From UBA5070 sp039798065 (GTDB taxonomy: Bacteria > Fibrobacterota > Fibrobacteria > UBA5070), in assembly GCA_039798065.1 (NCBI GenBank), contig JBDKGS010000114.1:1-12302 (forward strand): a stretch of 12,302 nucleotides of DNA, in the 5' to 3' direction. The position numbers and the translations under genes were made by a program. The notes beneath the pieces are model-generated. The model did not search any database and was not told the origin of the DNA. It saw only the letters and a program-made list of their open reading frames with translations. Shown here piece by piece: positions 6,531-12,302 of the stretch (positions are counted from its first letter, which is position 1; every line of letters begins with the position of its first letter).

Positions 6531-7543
6531 AGACGAAATCCGCCAACGCCGCCCTGGCGTTGGCTCTCCTGGCCTGGTGGGGCCTCTACCGCTCGCTCGC
6601 CGTCTTGTCGGCTTCGGCGGTTTCGTTGTTTGGCATCGATCCCAAGTCGCACCTGGGAGCGTCGCTGGAATTCCTGCTGTTCGAGGTCCCCAAGGTCTTG
6701 ATGCTCCTGGTCCTGATCGTGTACGCGGTCGGGGTCCTGCGCAGCTTCTTCTCTCCTGAAAAGACGCGACGGATTCTGTCCAAATTCCCGGAGGGCGTTG
6801 GCAACGTCATGGCTTCGCTGTTGGGCATCGCCACACCGTTTTGTTCTTGCTCGGCGGTACCGTTGTTCATCGGGTTTCTCACCGCGGGTGTTCCGCTGGG
6901 GGTGACATTTTCCTTCTTGATTTCGGCCCCCATGGTCAACGAAGTCGCGTTGGCGCTCCTGCTTGGCCTCTTCGGTTGGAAGGTCGCAGGGCTGTATCTG
7001 GTCACCGGTCTTACGGTCGCCATGTTGGGCGGATGGGCGATCGGGAAATTGCGCATGGAAAACCATGTGGAAGACTGGGTGATGAAGGTGCGCGGCTCCA
7101 CCGACGTGCCGGATTCCGACATCACGTGGGTCGGTCGGTTGCGTGCTGGACTCGAAGCCGTCCGCGAAATCGTGGGAAAGGTCTGGCCATGGGTGGTGGC
7201 GGGCGTGGGGCTCGGTGCGTTCATTCATGGTTACGTTCCCACCGGAATGCTCGCATCTTTCATGGGTCGGGATACGTGGTGGACCGTTCCGCTTGCCGTC
7301 TTGATCGGCATTCCCATGTACGCCAACGCCGCGGGGATCATTCCCGTCGTGTCGGCCTTGCTGGAAAAAGGCGCGGCCTTGGGAACTGCCTTGGCCTTCA
7401 TGATGGCCGTCACCGCGCTTTCCGCTCCCGAAGCCATCCTGCTGCGCAAGGTCTTGAAGCCTCGACTGCTCGCGACATTTTTTGGCATCGTCGCTCTTGG
7501 AATCCTGCTTGTGGGTTGGCTCTTCAACCTGCTGCTGGCATAG
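6527..7543 (+). CDS. arsP: ArsP-like permease (DUF318/UPF0718 family)
   Basis: Inner-membrane permease of 338 residues from the family (PF03773-type) that includes ArsP, an exporter of trivalent methyl and aromatic arsenicals. Two membrane-spanning blocks are separated by a polar loop at about residues 176-205. The family hallmark 'ATPFCSCSAVPLFIGF' is at 102-117 with the C106-x-C108 pair, followed by 'GVPLGVTFSFLISAPMVNE' (121-139). The second block carries the equivalent 'VLIGIPMYANAAGIIPVV' (258-275). The start ATG 6527 overlaps the DGC stop; a longer frame to 6284 is a shadow of the DGC gene. The member family is broad and some relatives are of unknown substrate, so the arsenical role rests on ArsR control and the ArsEFG genes behind it. 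Confidence 0.87.
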   Translation: MKTKSANAALALALLAWWGLYRSLAVLSASAVSLFGIDPKSHLGASLEFLLFEVPKVLMLLVLIVYAVGVLRSFFSPEKTRRILSKFPEGVGNVMASLLGIATPFCSCSAVPLFIGFLTAGVPLGVTFSFLISAPMVNEVALALLLGLFGWKVAGLYLVTGLTVAMLGGWAIGKLRMENHVEDWVMKVRGSTDVPDSDITWVGRLRAGLEAVREIVGKVWPWVVAGVGLGAFIHGYVPTGMLASFMGRDTWWTVPLAVLIGIPMYANAAGIIPVVSALLEKGAALGTALAFMMAVTALSAPEAILLRKVLKPRLLATFFGIVALGILLVGWLFNLLLA

Positions 7544-7568
7544 AACCCAACCAACCAAGGAACCCCTC

Positions 7569-7802
7569 ATGCTCCTCGAAGTCCTGGGCACCGGCTGCAC
7601 CAAGTGCAAGCTGCTCCACGAAGCGGTCCAGAAGGCCGTGACGGAATCCGGCGTCGTCGCCGAAATCCGCAAGATCGAAGACATCGCCAAGATCATGGAA
7701 TACGGCGTGATGTCCACCCCCGCGCTGGTCAAGGACGGCAAGGTCCTGGTTGCCGGAAAAATCCCCACATCCAAGGAGATCGTTTCATGGCTCCTCGCAT
7801 GA
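7569..7802 (+). CDS. arsE: ArsE-like small thioredoxin-fold protein
   Basis: Cytoplasmic 77-residue minimal thioredoxin of the 'redox-active disulfide protein 2' type. The active site is G-C10-T-K-C13 and the thioredoxin cis-proline is P51 in 'VMSTPALVKDGKVLVAGKIP' (47-66). AAGGAA six bases before the ATG supports this start. Such proteins occur next to ArsP-like permeases, and in Shewanella putrefaciens an arsEFG operon gives resistance to nitroaromatic arsenicals, with ArsE and ArsF needed for nitro-group reduction and ArsG for export. The gene order here matches. It overlaps the next gene by 16 bases. Whether it donates electrons to ArsF or reduces pentavalent arsenic is not shown by the sequence. 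Confidence 0.85.
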   Translation: MLLEVLGTGCTKCKLLHEAVQKAVTESGVVAEIRKIEDIAKIMEYGVMSTPALVKDGKVLVAGKIPTSKEIVSWLLA

Positions 7803-8206
7803 CATTTTTCGTCCTTGCCGTCGCGATGTCGTCTTTCGCCGCCTCGCCCCAGGGCCCCGCCCCGGCCGTGGTTGTCAAGGCCAACTACATCCACTCCGAC
7901 TACCGGTGCGCTTCCTGCATGAAGCTCGAACGCTGGTCGTCGGTAGCCATCCAGAACGGATTGGCCGATTCCATGAAAACGGGTCGCCTGACTTGGGGCA
8001 CCCAGAGCATGGACACTCCCGACGGATCGGCTTTGGCCGACAAGCTCGGGCTCACCACCAAGGCCTTGGTGCTCATGGAAATGCGCGGCGGGAAGATGAC
8101 CCGTTTCAAGGAGCTCAAGGACACTTGGAAGAACCTGCGCGATTCGGCCGCCTTCGTCGGCTACGTCAAGACGGAAACTGTCGCCTTCCTGAAATCCGCG
8201 AAATGA
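7787..8206 (+). CDS. arsF: ArsF-family protein (nitroaromatic-arsenical reductase subunit), secreted
   Basis: Protein of 139 residues with an N-terminal signal peptide (hydrophobic core at residues 6-18, small residues at 17-27), so it probably acts in the periplasm or is membrane-anchored. The mature part has 'YIHSDYRCASCMKLERW' (34-50) with a C41-x-x-C44 pair, and the conserved C-terminal 'LKDTWKNLRDSAAFVGYV' (110-127), both typical of the ArsF family. The start is the ATG at 7787, which has AAGGAG with a spacing of 8; an alternative ATG at 7799 overlaps the arsE stop as ATGA but is far from that site. The stop overlaps arsG. The family's nitroreductase role comes from the Shewanella operon; no flavin-binding motif is visible, so a thiol-redox role is what the sequence itself supports. 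Confidence 0.82.
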   Translation: MAPRMTFFVLAVAMSSFAASPQGPAPAVVVKANYIHSDYRCASCMKLERWSSVAIQNGLADSMKTGRLTWGTQSMDTPDGSALADKLGLTTKALVLMEMRGGKMTRFKELKDTWKNLRDSAAFVGYVKTETVAFLKSAK

Positions 8207-8889
8207 GCGTGGCCGAGCTCCCTGTCGTTGCCGCCATCGGGCTCGGGGTGCTCACGTCGGTGTCGCCATGTCCCATGGCCAGCCACGCGGCGGCGATTTC
8301 CGTCCTGGTCCGACAAGCAGGAAGCTTGCGTCGTGGGGTCTCGGTGGGGGCGGCGTACGCGCTCGGACGCGCCGCGTCGTACGTGTTGGTGGCCTGGATC
8401 GTATCGGCCGGGTTGCTTCGCATCGGTCCCATCGTCCGCAAGGTCCAGGCGCACGCCGAACCTGTGCTGGGCATCGCCTTTTTGATCGGTGGCGTGATGC
8501 TGGCCGTCTCGCCTTGGCTCAAGCTGACAGGAATCGGCATCGACGCCGCAGGCTGGAAGAGCCGGCTGGACAAGCTGGGAGCGGTACCGGGGGCGTTCCT
8601 GCTCGGGATGATCCTGGCCTTGGCGTTTTGCCCCATCTCGGCGGGGATCTTCTTCGGGTCGGTGATTCCGTTGGCCATGGCCACAACGCCGTCGGGGTTG
8701 GTGACGATTCCTTACGGCCTCGCCACGGCGCTACCGGTGTTCGTGCTCACCATCGCGGCGGGATACGGAACCGCACAAATCGCTCGCGTCTTCCGTGCCA
8801 CACAGACAGCCACTCCATGGCTGCACGGACTGTCGGTGGCGGGGATGATCGGCGCCGGATTGTGGTTGCTGGTCAAGTCGTGGGGGTGA
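8203..8889 (+). CDS. arsG: ArsG-family aromatic arsenical efflux permease
   Basis: Membrane protein of 228 residues with about six hydrophobic segments, of the DsbD/CcdA-like transporter fold. Two internal pseudo-repeats each carry a cysteine-proline motif: 'TSVSPCPMASHAAAIS' (18-33, C23) and 'LALAFCPISAGIFFGS' (138-153, C143). This paired-Cys arrangement is that of CcdA-type redox carriers, and ArsG proteins use the same fold for export of trivalent aromatic arsenicals. The ATG overlaps the arsF stop (ATGA), so ArsF and ArsG are translationally coupled. It is the last gene of the operon; only 52 bases separate it from the convergent barrel gene and no clear terminator is seen there. An alternative reading is an electron carrier that passes reducing power from ArsE across the membrane to ArsF. 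Confidence 0.83.
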   Translation: MSVAELPVVAAIGLGVLTSVSPCPMASHAAAISVLVRQAGSLRRGVSVGAAYALGRAASYVLVAWIVSAGLLRIGPIVRKVQAHAEPVLGIAFLIGGVMLAVSPWLKLTGIGIDAAGWKSRLDKLGAVPGAFLLGMILALAFCPISAGIFFGSVIPLAMATTPSGLVTIPYGLATALPVFVLTIAAGYGTAQIARVFRATQTATPWLHGLSVAGMIGAGLWLLVKSWG

Positions 8890-8941
8890 TCGTCGGTTCG
8901 AGACCAGGCGACATGACAGCTTTGGTTTCGACGCGATGGGA

Positions 8942-9892
8942 TTACCAAGACTTGCTGACGGAAAGTGACGACCAGAACGTCGAGGTCGGTTGCACCGAGC
9001 CCTTGGTTTGCGCGATGTCGGTGCTCCAACCCGACGTGGCGGTGAAAGCCCAGGTATCGGGTGTCCAGGACAGGTTCGCGTACGGATCCAACGTGCCGGT
9101 GTACTGGTAGCTGGAGGAACCGCTGGACATTTTCCCTCTGCCCATGGGGCTTTGGGACGTCGTGGTGCTCGCGTCGCTCATGCGGATGTCCAGATCCAAC
9201 CCGACCCCCGCCGAGACGCTTTCCCAGTTTCTGTCGATACTGGATTCGAACAGCGTCTGCCATTGCTCGGTCGTGGCAGTGCTCGATACGGTCTTGCGGA
9301 GGCCTCCGGGGCGAGCCTGGACCGCGTCGACATCCCAAAGGCGCCGAGCGGACAGGGCGATTGCGGTCGACCACGATTCGCCAGTGGAACTTCTAGACAA
9401 CTTCGCTCCCATCGCCGATCCCGAATTTTCCGACATCCATCCATGGATTCCCGCCTGCCAGGCGGCACCCGTATGGGCAGAATCCGTCAATTGCCAGGAA
9501 ATGTCGGTTCCGGCGCCCTGGTCGGTCCAGCCGGCATCGTTCCAGAGCCCCCATCCCCATCCTGCCACGGCGAGCCTTCCCTTGGTCCAGGTGGCGACCA
9601 ACTTGGGCTCCAGGTTCCAGGAAGAATCGAATTGGAAATCGTCGTACAACAATCCCATGCTGGCATCGAGGTCCACCGTGCTTTTCGCGAGATCGATTTC
9701 CTTCGAGACCCCGATCCACGATGCGGCTTCCCAGGTGGGGGTGCTCGATGCGGTGTAGGACAAGTCCTTTGAAACCCTCCATCGCGCGAACGGTTCGGGT
9801 TCGTCCATCAGCGGATCGAATGCCGAGAGTGGCTGCGACGCAACTACGGCCAAGGCGAAAATCGGCTTCAATATGGCTGCTGTCGAATTCAT
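8942..9892 (-). CDS. Predicted outer-membrane beta-barrel protein
   Basis: Not assigned to a named family. The start is the ATG at 9892 with GGAG seven bases upstream; a TTG at 9925 is rejected. A signal peptide is clear (hydrophobic stretch at residues 6-20, cleavage probably after 'QPLSA' near 25). The mature 290 residues alternate polar and hydrophobic residues, are very rich in Trp, Ser, Thr and Gly, and contain repeated amphipathic strands ending in aromatic residues, for example 'KLVATWTKGRLAVAGWGWGL'. The last residues (SLSVSKSW) end in an aromatic residue, as expected for recognition by the barrel assembly machinery. The gene is convergent with arsG and divergent from the ECF sigma gene, so it could be a target of that sigma factor. 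Substrate or role unknown; a porin or structural barrel is likely. Confidence 0.75.
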   Translation of the reverse strand: MNSTAAILKPIFALAVVASQPLSAFDPLMDEPEPFARWRVSKDLSYTASSTPTWEAASWIGVSKEIDLAKSTVDLDASMGLLYDDFQFDSSWNLEPKLVATWTKGRLAVAGWGWGLWNDAGWTDQGAGTDISWQLTDSAHTGAAWQAGIHGWMSENSGSAMGAKLSRSSTGESWSTAIALSARRLWDVDAVQARPGGLRKTVSSTATTEQWQTLFESSIDRNWESVSAGVGLDLDIRMSDASTTTSQSPMGRGKMSSGSSSYQYTGTLDPYANLSWTPDTWAFTATSGWSTDIAQTKGSVQPTSTFWSSLSVSKSW

Positions 9893-9970
9893 GGCGGGCT
9901 CCGATTGGTAGTAACCCAGTTTCAAGTGAGAAAACGATTCGGTTCAACGGTGGTACGTCCGGTTGCGAGG

Positions 9971-9996
9971 AAATCTTTCGTCCCGATGAAAGATTT
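9971..9996. repeat. Inverted repeat in the divergent barrel/sigma promoter region
   Basis: Arms AAATCTTTCGTC (9971-9982) and GATGAAAGATTT (9985-9996) pair over 12 positions with one G-U/mismatch and a 2-base centre, followed on the plus strand by TTTG. The stem is AT-rich, so an operator in this 133-base divergent region is more likely than a terminator, though a leader terminator before the sigma gene cannot be excluded. Confidence 0.55.
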
Positions 9997-9998
9997 TT

Positions 9999-10021
9999 GT
10001 CCGAATCATCGTATTCTGGAC
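9999..10021. repeat. Second inverted repeat just before the sigma-factor start
   Basis: GTCCGAAT (9999-10006) pairs with ATTC (10013-10016) and GGAC (10018-10021), with one bulged T and a 6-base loop. It ends four bases before the sigma-factor ATG, where a ribosome binding site would be expected, and no good Shine-Dalgarno is present. In RNA it could hide the start region; in DNA it could be a regulator site. Confidence 0.4.
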
Positions 10022-10025
10022 AGTA

Positions 10026-10595
10026 ATGATGGAACCAACCGATGAAAAGCTTGCAGAACAGGTCGCCGCTGGAGACGAGCAGGCGCTCGCTCTCCTTGTG
10101 CGCCGTTGGGAGATTCCATTGCGACGCTACGTTCTGCGTCGCTGCTGGAGTTGCCGCAACGATGTCGACGATCTGTTGCAGGAAGTGTTCTTGCTGGTCT
10201 ACCGTCACATCCACGCCTTCGATCCCAAACTCAAGTTCTCCAGCTGGATTTGGCGCATCACGCACAATGCCATGGTTTCACAGGTTCGAAGCCACGCGCG
10301 GATGGATCCACATGTGGAACTCGACGAAGCGCTGATGATCCCCAACGGGATCCGCACCGAGGAGCCCTGCGAATCGTCGGATCTGGCACGGGAGATCGCC
10401 GGAGTTCTGGAAAAGATGAGCCCGGTGCTGCGCGACGTGTTCGTGTTGCGGTTCCACGAAGAGAAGAGCTACGAGGAGATCGGAGATATTTTGCACTTGA
10501 ACGCGAACACGGTGGCCACACGCGTGAAACGAGCCCGCGAGTTCTTCGTGGAAAACGCCAAGATCCGCGGCCTCAGCCTTGGAAGGGACGAATGA
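10026..10595 (+). CDS. ECF (extracytoplasmic function) RNA polymerase sigma factor
   Basis: RpoE-like sigma factor of 189 residues. Region 2 is at about 20-90, with 'DDLLQEVFLLVYRHIHAF' (48-65) and 'FSSWIWRITHNAM' (71-83) for core binding and -10 melting. A linker of about 35 residues follows, then region 4 at 125-177 with 'MSPVLRDVFVLRFHEEKSYE' (131-150) and the helix-turn-helix 'EIGDILHLNANTVATRVKRA' (151-170) for -35 recognition. Two ATGs lie at 10026 and 10029 and neither has a strong ribosome site. The stop overlaps the next gene (ATGA), the common arrangement for a sigma factor and its membrane anti-sigma. Targets are unknown; the divergent barrel gene and its own operon are the first candidates. 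Confidence 0.94.
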   Translation: MMEPTDEKLAEQVAAGDEQALALLVRRWEIPLRRYVLRRCWSCRNDVDDLLQEVFLLVYRHIHAFDPKLKFSSWIWRITHNAMVSQVRSHARMDPHVELDEALMIPNGIRTEEPCESSDLAREIAGVLEKMSPVLRDVFVLRFHEEKSYEEIGDILHLNANTVATRVKRAREFFVENAKIRGLSLGRDE

Positions 10596-11278
10596 TGGAC
10601 CACGCAAGCGAGCTCCTGGCCCGGATCCATGCCGACAAAATCCGTCCTGTACCGCTTTCGCTCGTGCGGATGCGCTTGGCCGGTCGATTCCTCCTCTTCG
10701 GTTCCACCTTGGTTTTGGGGACGGTTTCCGTCGCCTTGGCCGTCCAGGAATTCCATGCGCACCAGGGGCATGGCTGGCTCCTGCGCAAGGCCATGTCCGA
10801 CCTCGCCCCGTACGTCTGGTCGCTCACGGCGATCTTCCTGGTGTGGGCGGGAATCCGCCTCTTCCGCGAATTGCCACGCGGATGGCGCGTGAGACCTTGG
10901 ATGGCGGGATTCGTGATTGCCGGTTTCTGTCTGGTTTCGGGGTGGGCATTGGAACGAACCGACGCCTTGCTGGGGTTGCACCGCCTGGTGGCTCGTCAGA
11001 TTCCGTCCTACCGCGAGGCTTGGAGCGCCAAGGCCCTTTCATCCTGGCACGACACCGCCCAAGGACGGATCTCCGGTACCTGGATCTCGAACACGGATTC
11101 CGCGAGTGTTCTTCTGGGCGTCGACGGTGTTCGGTGGACGGTTCGGTGGGAAGGAGGCGGCTCGTTGCCCCAAGACCCGTCGATCCGGTTGATGGGTCGT
11201 GTTTGCGGCCAGGCGCTGTTTTGTGCGGTCGATTGGCGTCCAGCTCCAGGCTATCGGAAAAAATTTCCGGAACGATGA
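10592..11278 (+). CDS. Membrane protein in anti-sigma position, putative anti-sigma factor
   Basis: 228 residues. The N-terminal cytoplasmic part 'LLARIHADKIRPVPLSL' (8-24) resembles the opening of a conserved, poorly described family of proteins encoded after ECF sigma factors. Three membrane segments follow at about 31-52, 70-90 and 103-120, including 'LAPYVWSLTAIFLVWAGIRL' (71-90). A C-terminal periplasmic domain of about 100 residues contains a beta-rich part: 'GRISGTWI' (158-165), 'SVLLGVDGVRWTVRWEG' (172-188) and 'IRLMGRVCGQALFCAVDW' (198-215). The zinc HxxxCxxC motif of ZAS anti-sigma factors is absent. AAGG five to six bases before the ATG and the ATGA overlap support the start. Role inferred from position, topology and resemblance, not from a proven family activity. 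Confidence 0.7.
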   Translation: MMDHASELLARIHADKIRPVPLSLVRMRLAGRFLLFGSTLVLGTVSVALAVQEFHAHQGHGWLLRKAMSDLAPYVWSLTAIFLVWAGIRLFRELPRGWRVRPWMAGFVIAGFCLVSGWALERTDALLGLHRLVARQIPSYREAWSAKALSSWHDTAQGRISGTWISNTDSASVLLGVDGVRWTVRWEGGGSLPQDPSIRLMGRVCGQALFCAVDWRPAPGYRKKFPER

Positions 11279-11355
11279 AAGTTTTGGATGCCACTTGGCG
11301 TAATCCTTTGCAGGAACGGCTCTAAGCCTTCCAACCACAAACAAAGGAACGTGTC

Positions 11356-11811
11356 ATGAAGCGCATCGCATTGATCTTGGTCCTCTCCGCCTTGGCGATC
11401 ACAACAGCCACCGCCGCCGATTCCACCGCCGTGAACGTCTCGCGCGACGACCACCGCGCCCGGATGGAGCAGGCCATCGAGGCGGGCAACTACGACGCTT
11501 GGAAAGCCGAAAGCGACGCGTGGGGATCCAAGGGCCAGGCCAGTCAGAAAGTGACACGAGAGAATTTCGGAACCCTTGTCAAGCTGCACGAAGCCGTCAA
11601 GGCAGGCCGTACCGACGAGGCCACCGCATTGCGTCAGGAATTGGGCATGAGCCAAGGCAAGGGCGGCATGCATCAGGGCAAGAACGGAATGGCTGGGTGC
11701 AAGGGCAAGTGTGCCAAACAGGGAAATGGCATGGGTCAAGGCCAAGGCAAGGGCAAAGGACAGGGTGGCAAAGGCGGAATGGGTGGCCAAGGCTGCAATC
11801 GAAACAAGTAA
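11356..11811 (+). CDS. Secreted Gly/Lys/Met/Cys-rich small protein, possible metal-binding sensor
   Basis: 151 residues, family not recognised. A clear signal peptide (MKR then a hydrophobic core, cleavage near 'TATAA', residue 21) directs it to the periplasm. Residues 30-97 are helical and charged, with 'DDHRARMEQAIEAGNYDAWK' (31-50) and 'TRENFGTLVKLHEAVKAG' (67-84), a pattern repeated twice as an acidic/aromatic helix pair. From residue 98 the sequence becomes low-complexity: Gly, Lys, Gln and Met repeats with C115-K-G-K-C119 and C147, which could bind soft metals such as Cu or As. AAAGGA seven bases upstream of the ATG marks the start. It lies 77 bases after the putative anti-sigma gene and ends in a strong terminator, so it is probably the last gene of the sigma operon. 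Confidence 0.8.
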   Translation: MKRIALILVLSALAITTATAADSTAVNVSRDDHRARMEQAIEAGNYDAWKAESDAWGSKGQASQKVTRENFGTLVKLHEAVKAGRTDEATALRQELGMSQGKGGMHQGKNGMAGCKGKCAKQGNGMGQGQGKGKGQGGKGGMGGQGCNRNK

Positions 11812-11841
11812 GACCTTCTCCCGATCTTCTTTGGCAAGAGC

Positions 11842-11873
11842 GACCATCCAGTGAGCCACTGGGTGGTCTTTTT
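11842..11873 (+). terminator. Strong intrinsic terminator of the sigma-factor operon
   Basis: A 12-bp stem (11842-11853 with 11857-11868, one G-U pair) around the loop AGC is followed directly by TTTTT and then GTTG. It begins 30 bases after the stop of the Gly-rich protein gene. Confidence 0.92.
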
Positions 11874-11879
11874 GTTGCG

Positions 11880-11897
11880 AAGGTGTAACCTTATACT
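11880..11897 (+). promoter_or_regulatory. Candidate -10 box with adjacent dyad upstream of the ArsM-like gene
   Basis: The perfect dyad AAGGT-GTA-ACCTT (11880-11892) is immediately followed by TATACT (11892-11897, 5 of 6 to the -10 consensus), about 70 bases before the methyltransferase ATG. A matching -35 at 17 bases is not clear, which is typical of activator-dependent or MerR-type promoters. The dyad does not resemble the two ArsR operators in this window. Confidence 0.4.
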
Positions 11898-11965
11898 CGA
11901 TTCGCGCATCCATCGAAATGTCGGGCGGTCATTGCCGTTCGCGTCTGGAAATTCGGAGATCGTTC

Positions 11966-12302
11966 ATGGGCACCATCGAATTGGCCAACATTGGTTCGGA
12001 CAAGACCGTCGAGGAGATCGCCAAGCGCTATTCGGGCCTTGCCGAAAGTTCTTGTTGCCTGTCGTGCGGGGGAGCGGCCGATCGAGCCAAACCCTTCCGT
12101 GGCGAAGTCTGTGTGGATCTGGGCTCCGGGCGTGGCACCGATGCGATGCGTCTTGCCGACGACGTGGGCTCCGACGGTCTGGTGTGGGGCATCGACATCT
12201 CCGATGGAATGCTCGAAAAAGCACGTGCGACCGCCCAACGATTGGGGTACTCCAATGTCCGGTTCGAAAAGGCCGAGCTGGAAAACCTGCCCATCCCTTC
12301 CA
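11966..12302 (+). CDS. ArsM-like SAM-dependent methyltransferase, 3' partial
   Basis: The first 112 codons of a class I SAM methyltransferase, cut by the right edge. GGAG seven bases before the ATG supports the start. SAM-binding motif I is 'VCVDLGSGRGTDAMRLA' (48-64), the ribose-binding acidic residue lies in 'WGIDISDGMLEKAR' (74-87), and 'NVRFEKAELENLP' (97-109) follows. Wording and spacing of these motifs match arsenite methyltransferases (ArsM), where the segment reads DLGSG-G-D ... GVDMT-EM--KAR. The N terminus has C30-C31-x-x-C34 in 'SSCCLSCGGAADRAK', and C49 next to motif I; ArsM enzymes use several cysteines to hold As(III), although their usual longer N-terminal linker is missing here. 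The ars operon 3 kb away supports an arsenic role. The decisive substrate-binding C-terminal half is outside the window. Confidence 0.75.
   Translation, partial: MGTIELANIGSDKTVEEIAKRYSGLAESSCCLSCGGAADRAKPFRGEVCVDLGSGRGTDAMRLADDVGSDGLVWGIDISDGMLEKARATAQRLGYSNVRFEKAELENLPIPS

Noticed and set aside
6509..7894. Minus-strand frame of 461 codons opposite the ArsP-like permease and arsE
   Set aside because: Antisense shadow of clear genes with family motifs; composition is low-complexity His/Arg/Gly and no start site is supported.
8890..8941. Possible terminator between arsG and the convergent barrel gene
   Set aside because: Only weak GTCG/CGAC pairing with a large loop and no T run was found.
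11290..11335. Bulged hairpin (GGAACGGCT / AGCCTTCC) and a GGAAC box between the putative anti-sigma gene and the Gly-rich gene, considered as terminator or ECF promoter
   Set aside because: No T run follows, and no -10 element lies at the right distance from GGAAC before the next ribosome site.
11641..11808. Repetitive GGCAAGG-like DNA as a tandem repeat or CRISPR-like array
   Set aside because: The units are irregular and are explained by Gly-Lys-Gln codons in a coding sequence.

Overview
The window is GC-rich, gene-dense DNA from a Gram-negative bacterium: it encodes RND efflux parts, signal peptides, a probable outer-membrane barrel and ECF sigma signalling. The lineage cannot be fixed from sequence alone. 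The tryptophan- and serine-rich barrel and general protein style would suit a Fibrobacterota-like or other deep-branching group, but that is a weak impression. Almost every gene concerns metal or metalloid handling, so this looks like a resistance island. No tRNA, rRNA, CRISPR array, transposase or integrase was seen, and no gene-free stretch exceeds 300 bases.

Layout. (1) 1-4500, plus strand: a CzcB-type adaptor (cut by the left edge), a CzcA-type RND pump with the divalent-cation proton-relay motif, and a CzcN/ICMT-like membrane methyltransferase, overlapping in sequence like one operon. A 13-bp perfect hairpin follows. (2) 4594-5558, minus strand: an unrecognised 109-aa protein with a good promoter and RBS, and a DUF454 (YbaN) membrane protein. 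(3) 5729-8889, plus strand: an arsenic operon consisting of ArsR repressor, DGC-domain cysteine protein, ArsP-like permease, and an ArsE-ArsF-ArsG set (thioredoxin-like, secreted CxxC protein, permease). Two nearly identical ArsR-type operators lie before arsR and before the DGC gene, with a terminator-like hairpin between them whose loop contains the arsR stop codon. (4) 8942-9892, minus strand: a beta-barrel-like protein, divergent from (5) 10026-11811, plus strand: an ECF sigma factor, a membrane protein in the anti-sigma position, and a secreted Gly/Lys/Met/Cys-rich protein, ended by a strong terminator. (6) 11966 to the right edge: the start of an ArsM-like SAM methyltransferase carrying a CCxxC motif.

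How they may work together: the Czc part would export divalent cations from the periplasm. The ars operon has the gene content expected for organoarsenical resistance. From family knowledge, ArsE/ArsF act in reduction of nitroaromatic arsenicals, ArsG exports the trivalent aromatic product, and ArsP exports methylated or aromatic trivalent arsenicals. An ArsM-like enzyme nearby could make methylated arsenic that ArsP would export. The sigma-factor cluster may sense envelope or metal stress through its metal-binding-looking secreted protein. These functional links are inference; the gene calls, overlaps and repeated operator are visible in the sequence. The most interesting points are the dual-operator plus intra-operon terminator design, the DGC protein embedded in an arsP-arsEFG operon, and the sigma / anti-sigma / cysteine-rich-tail module.
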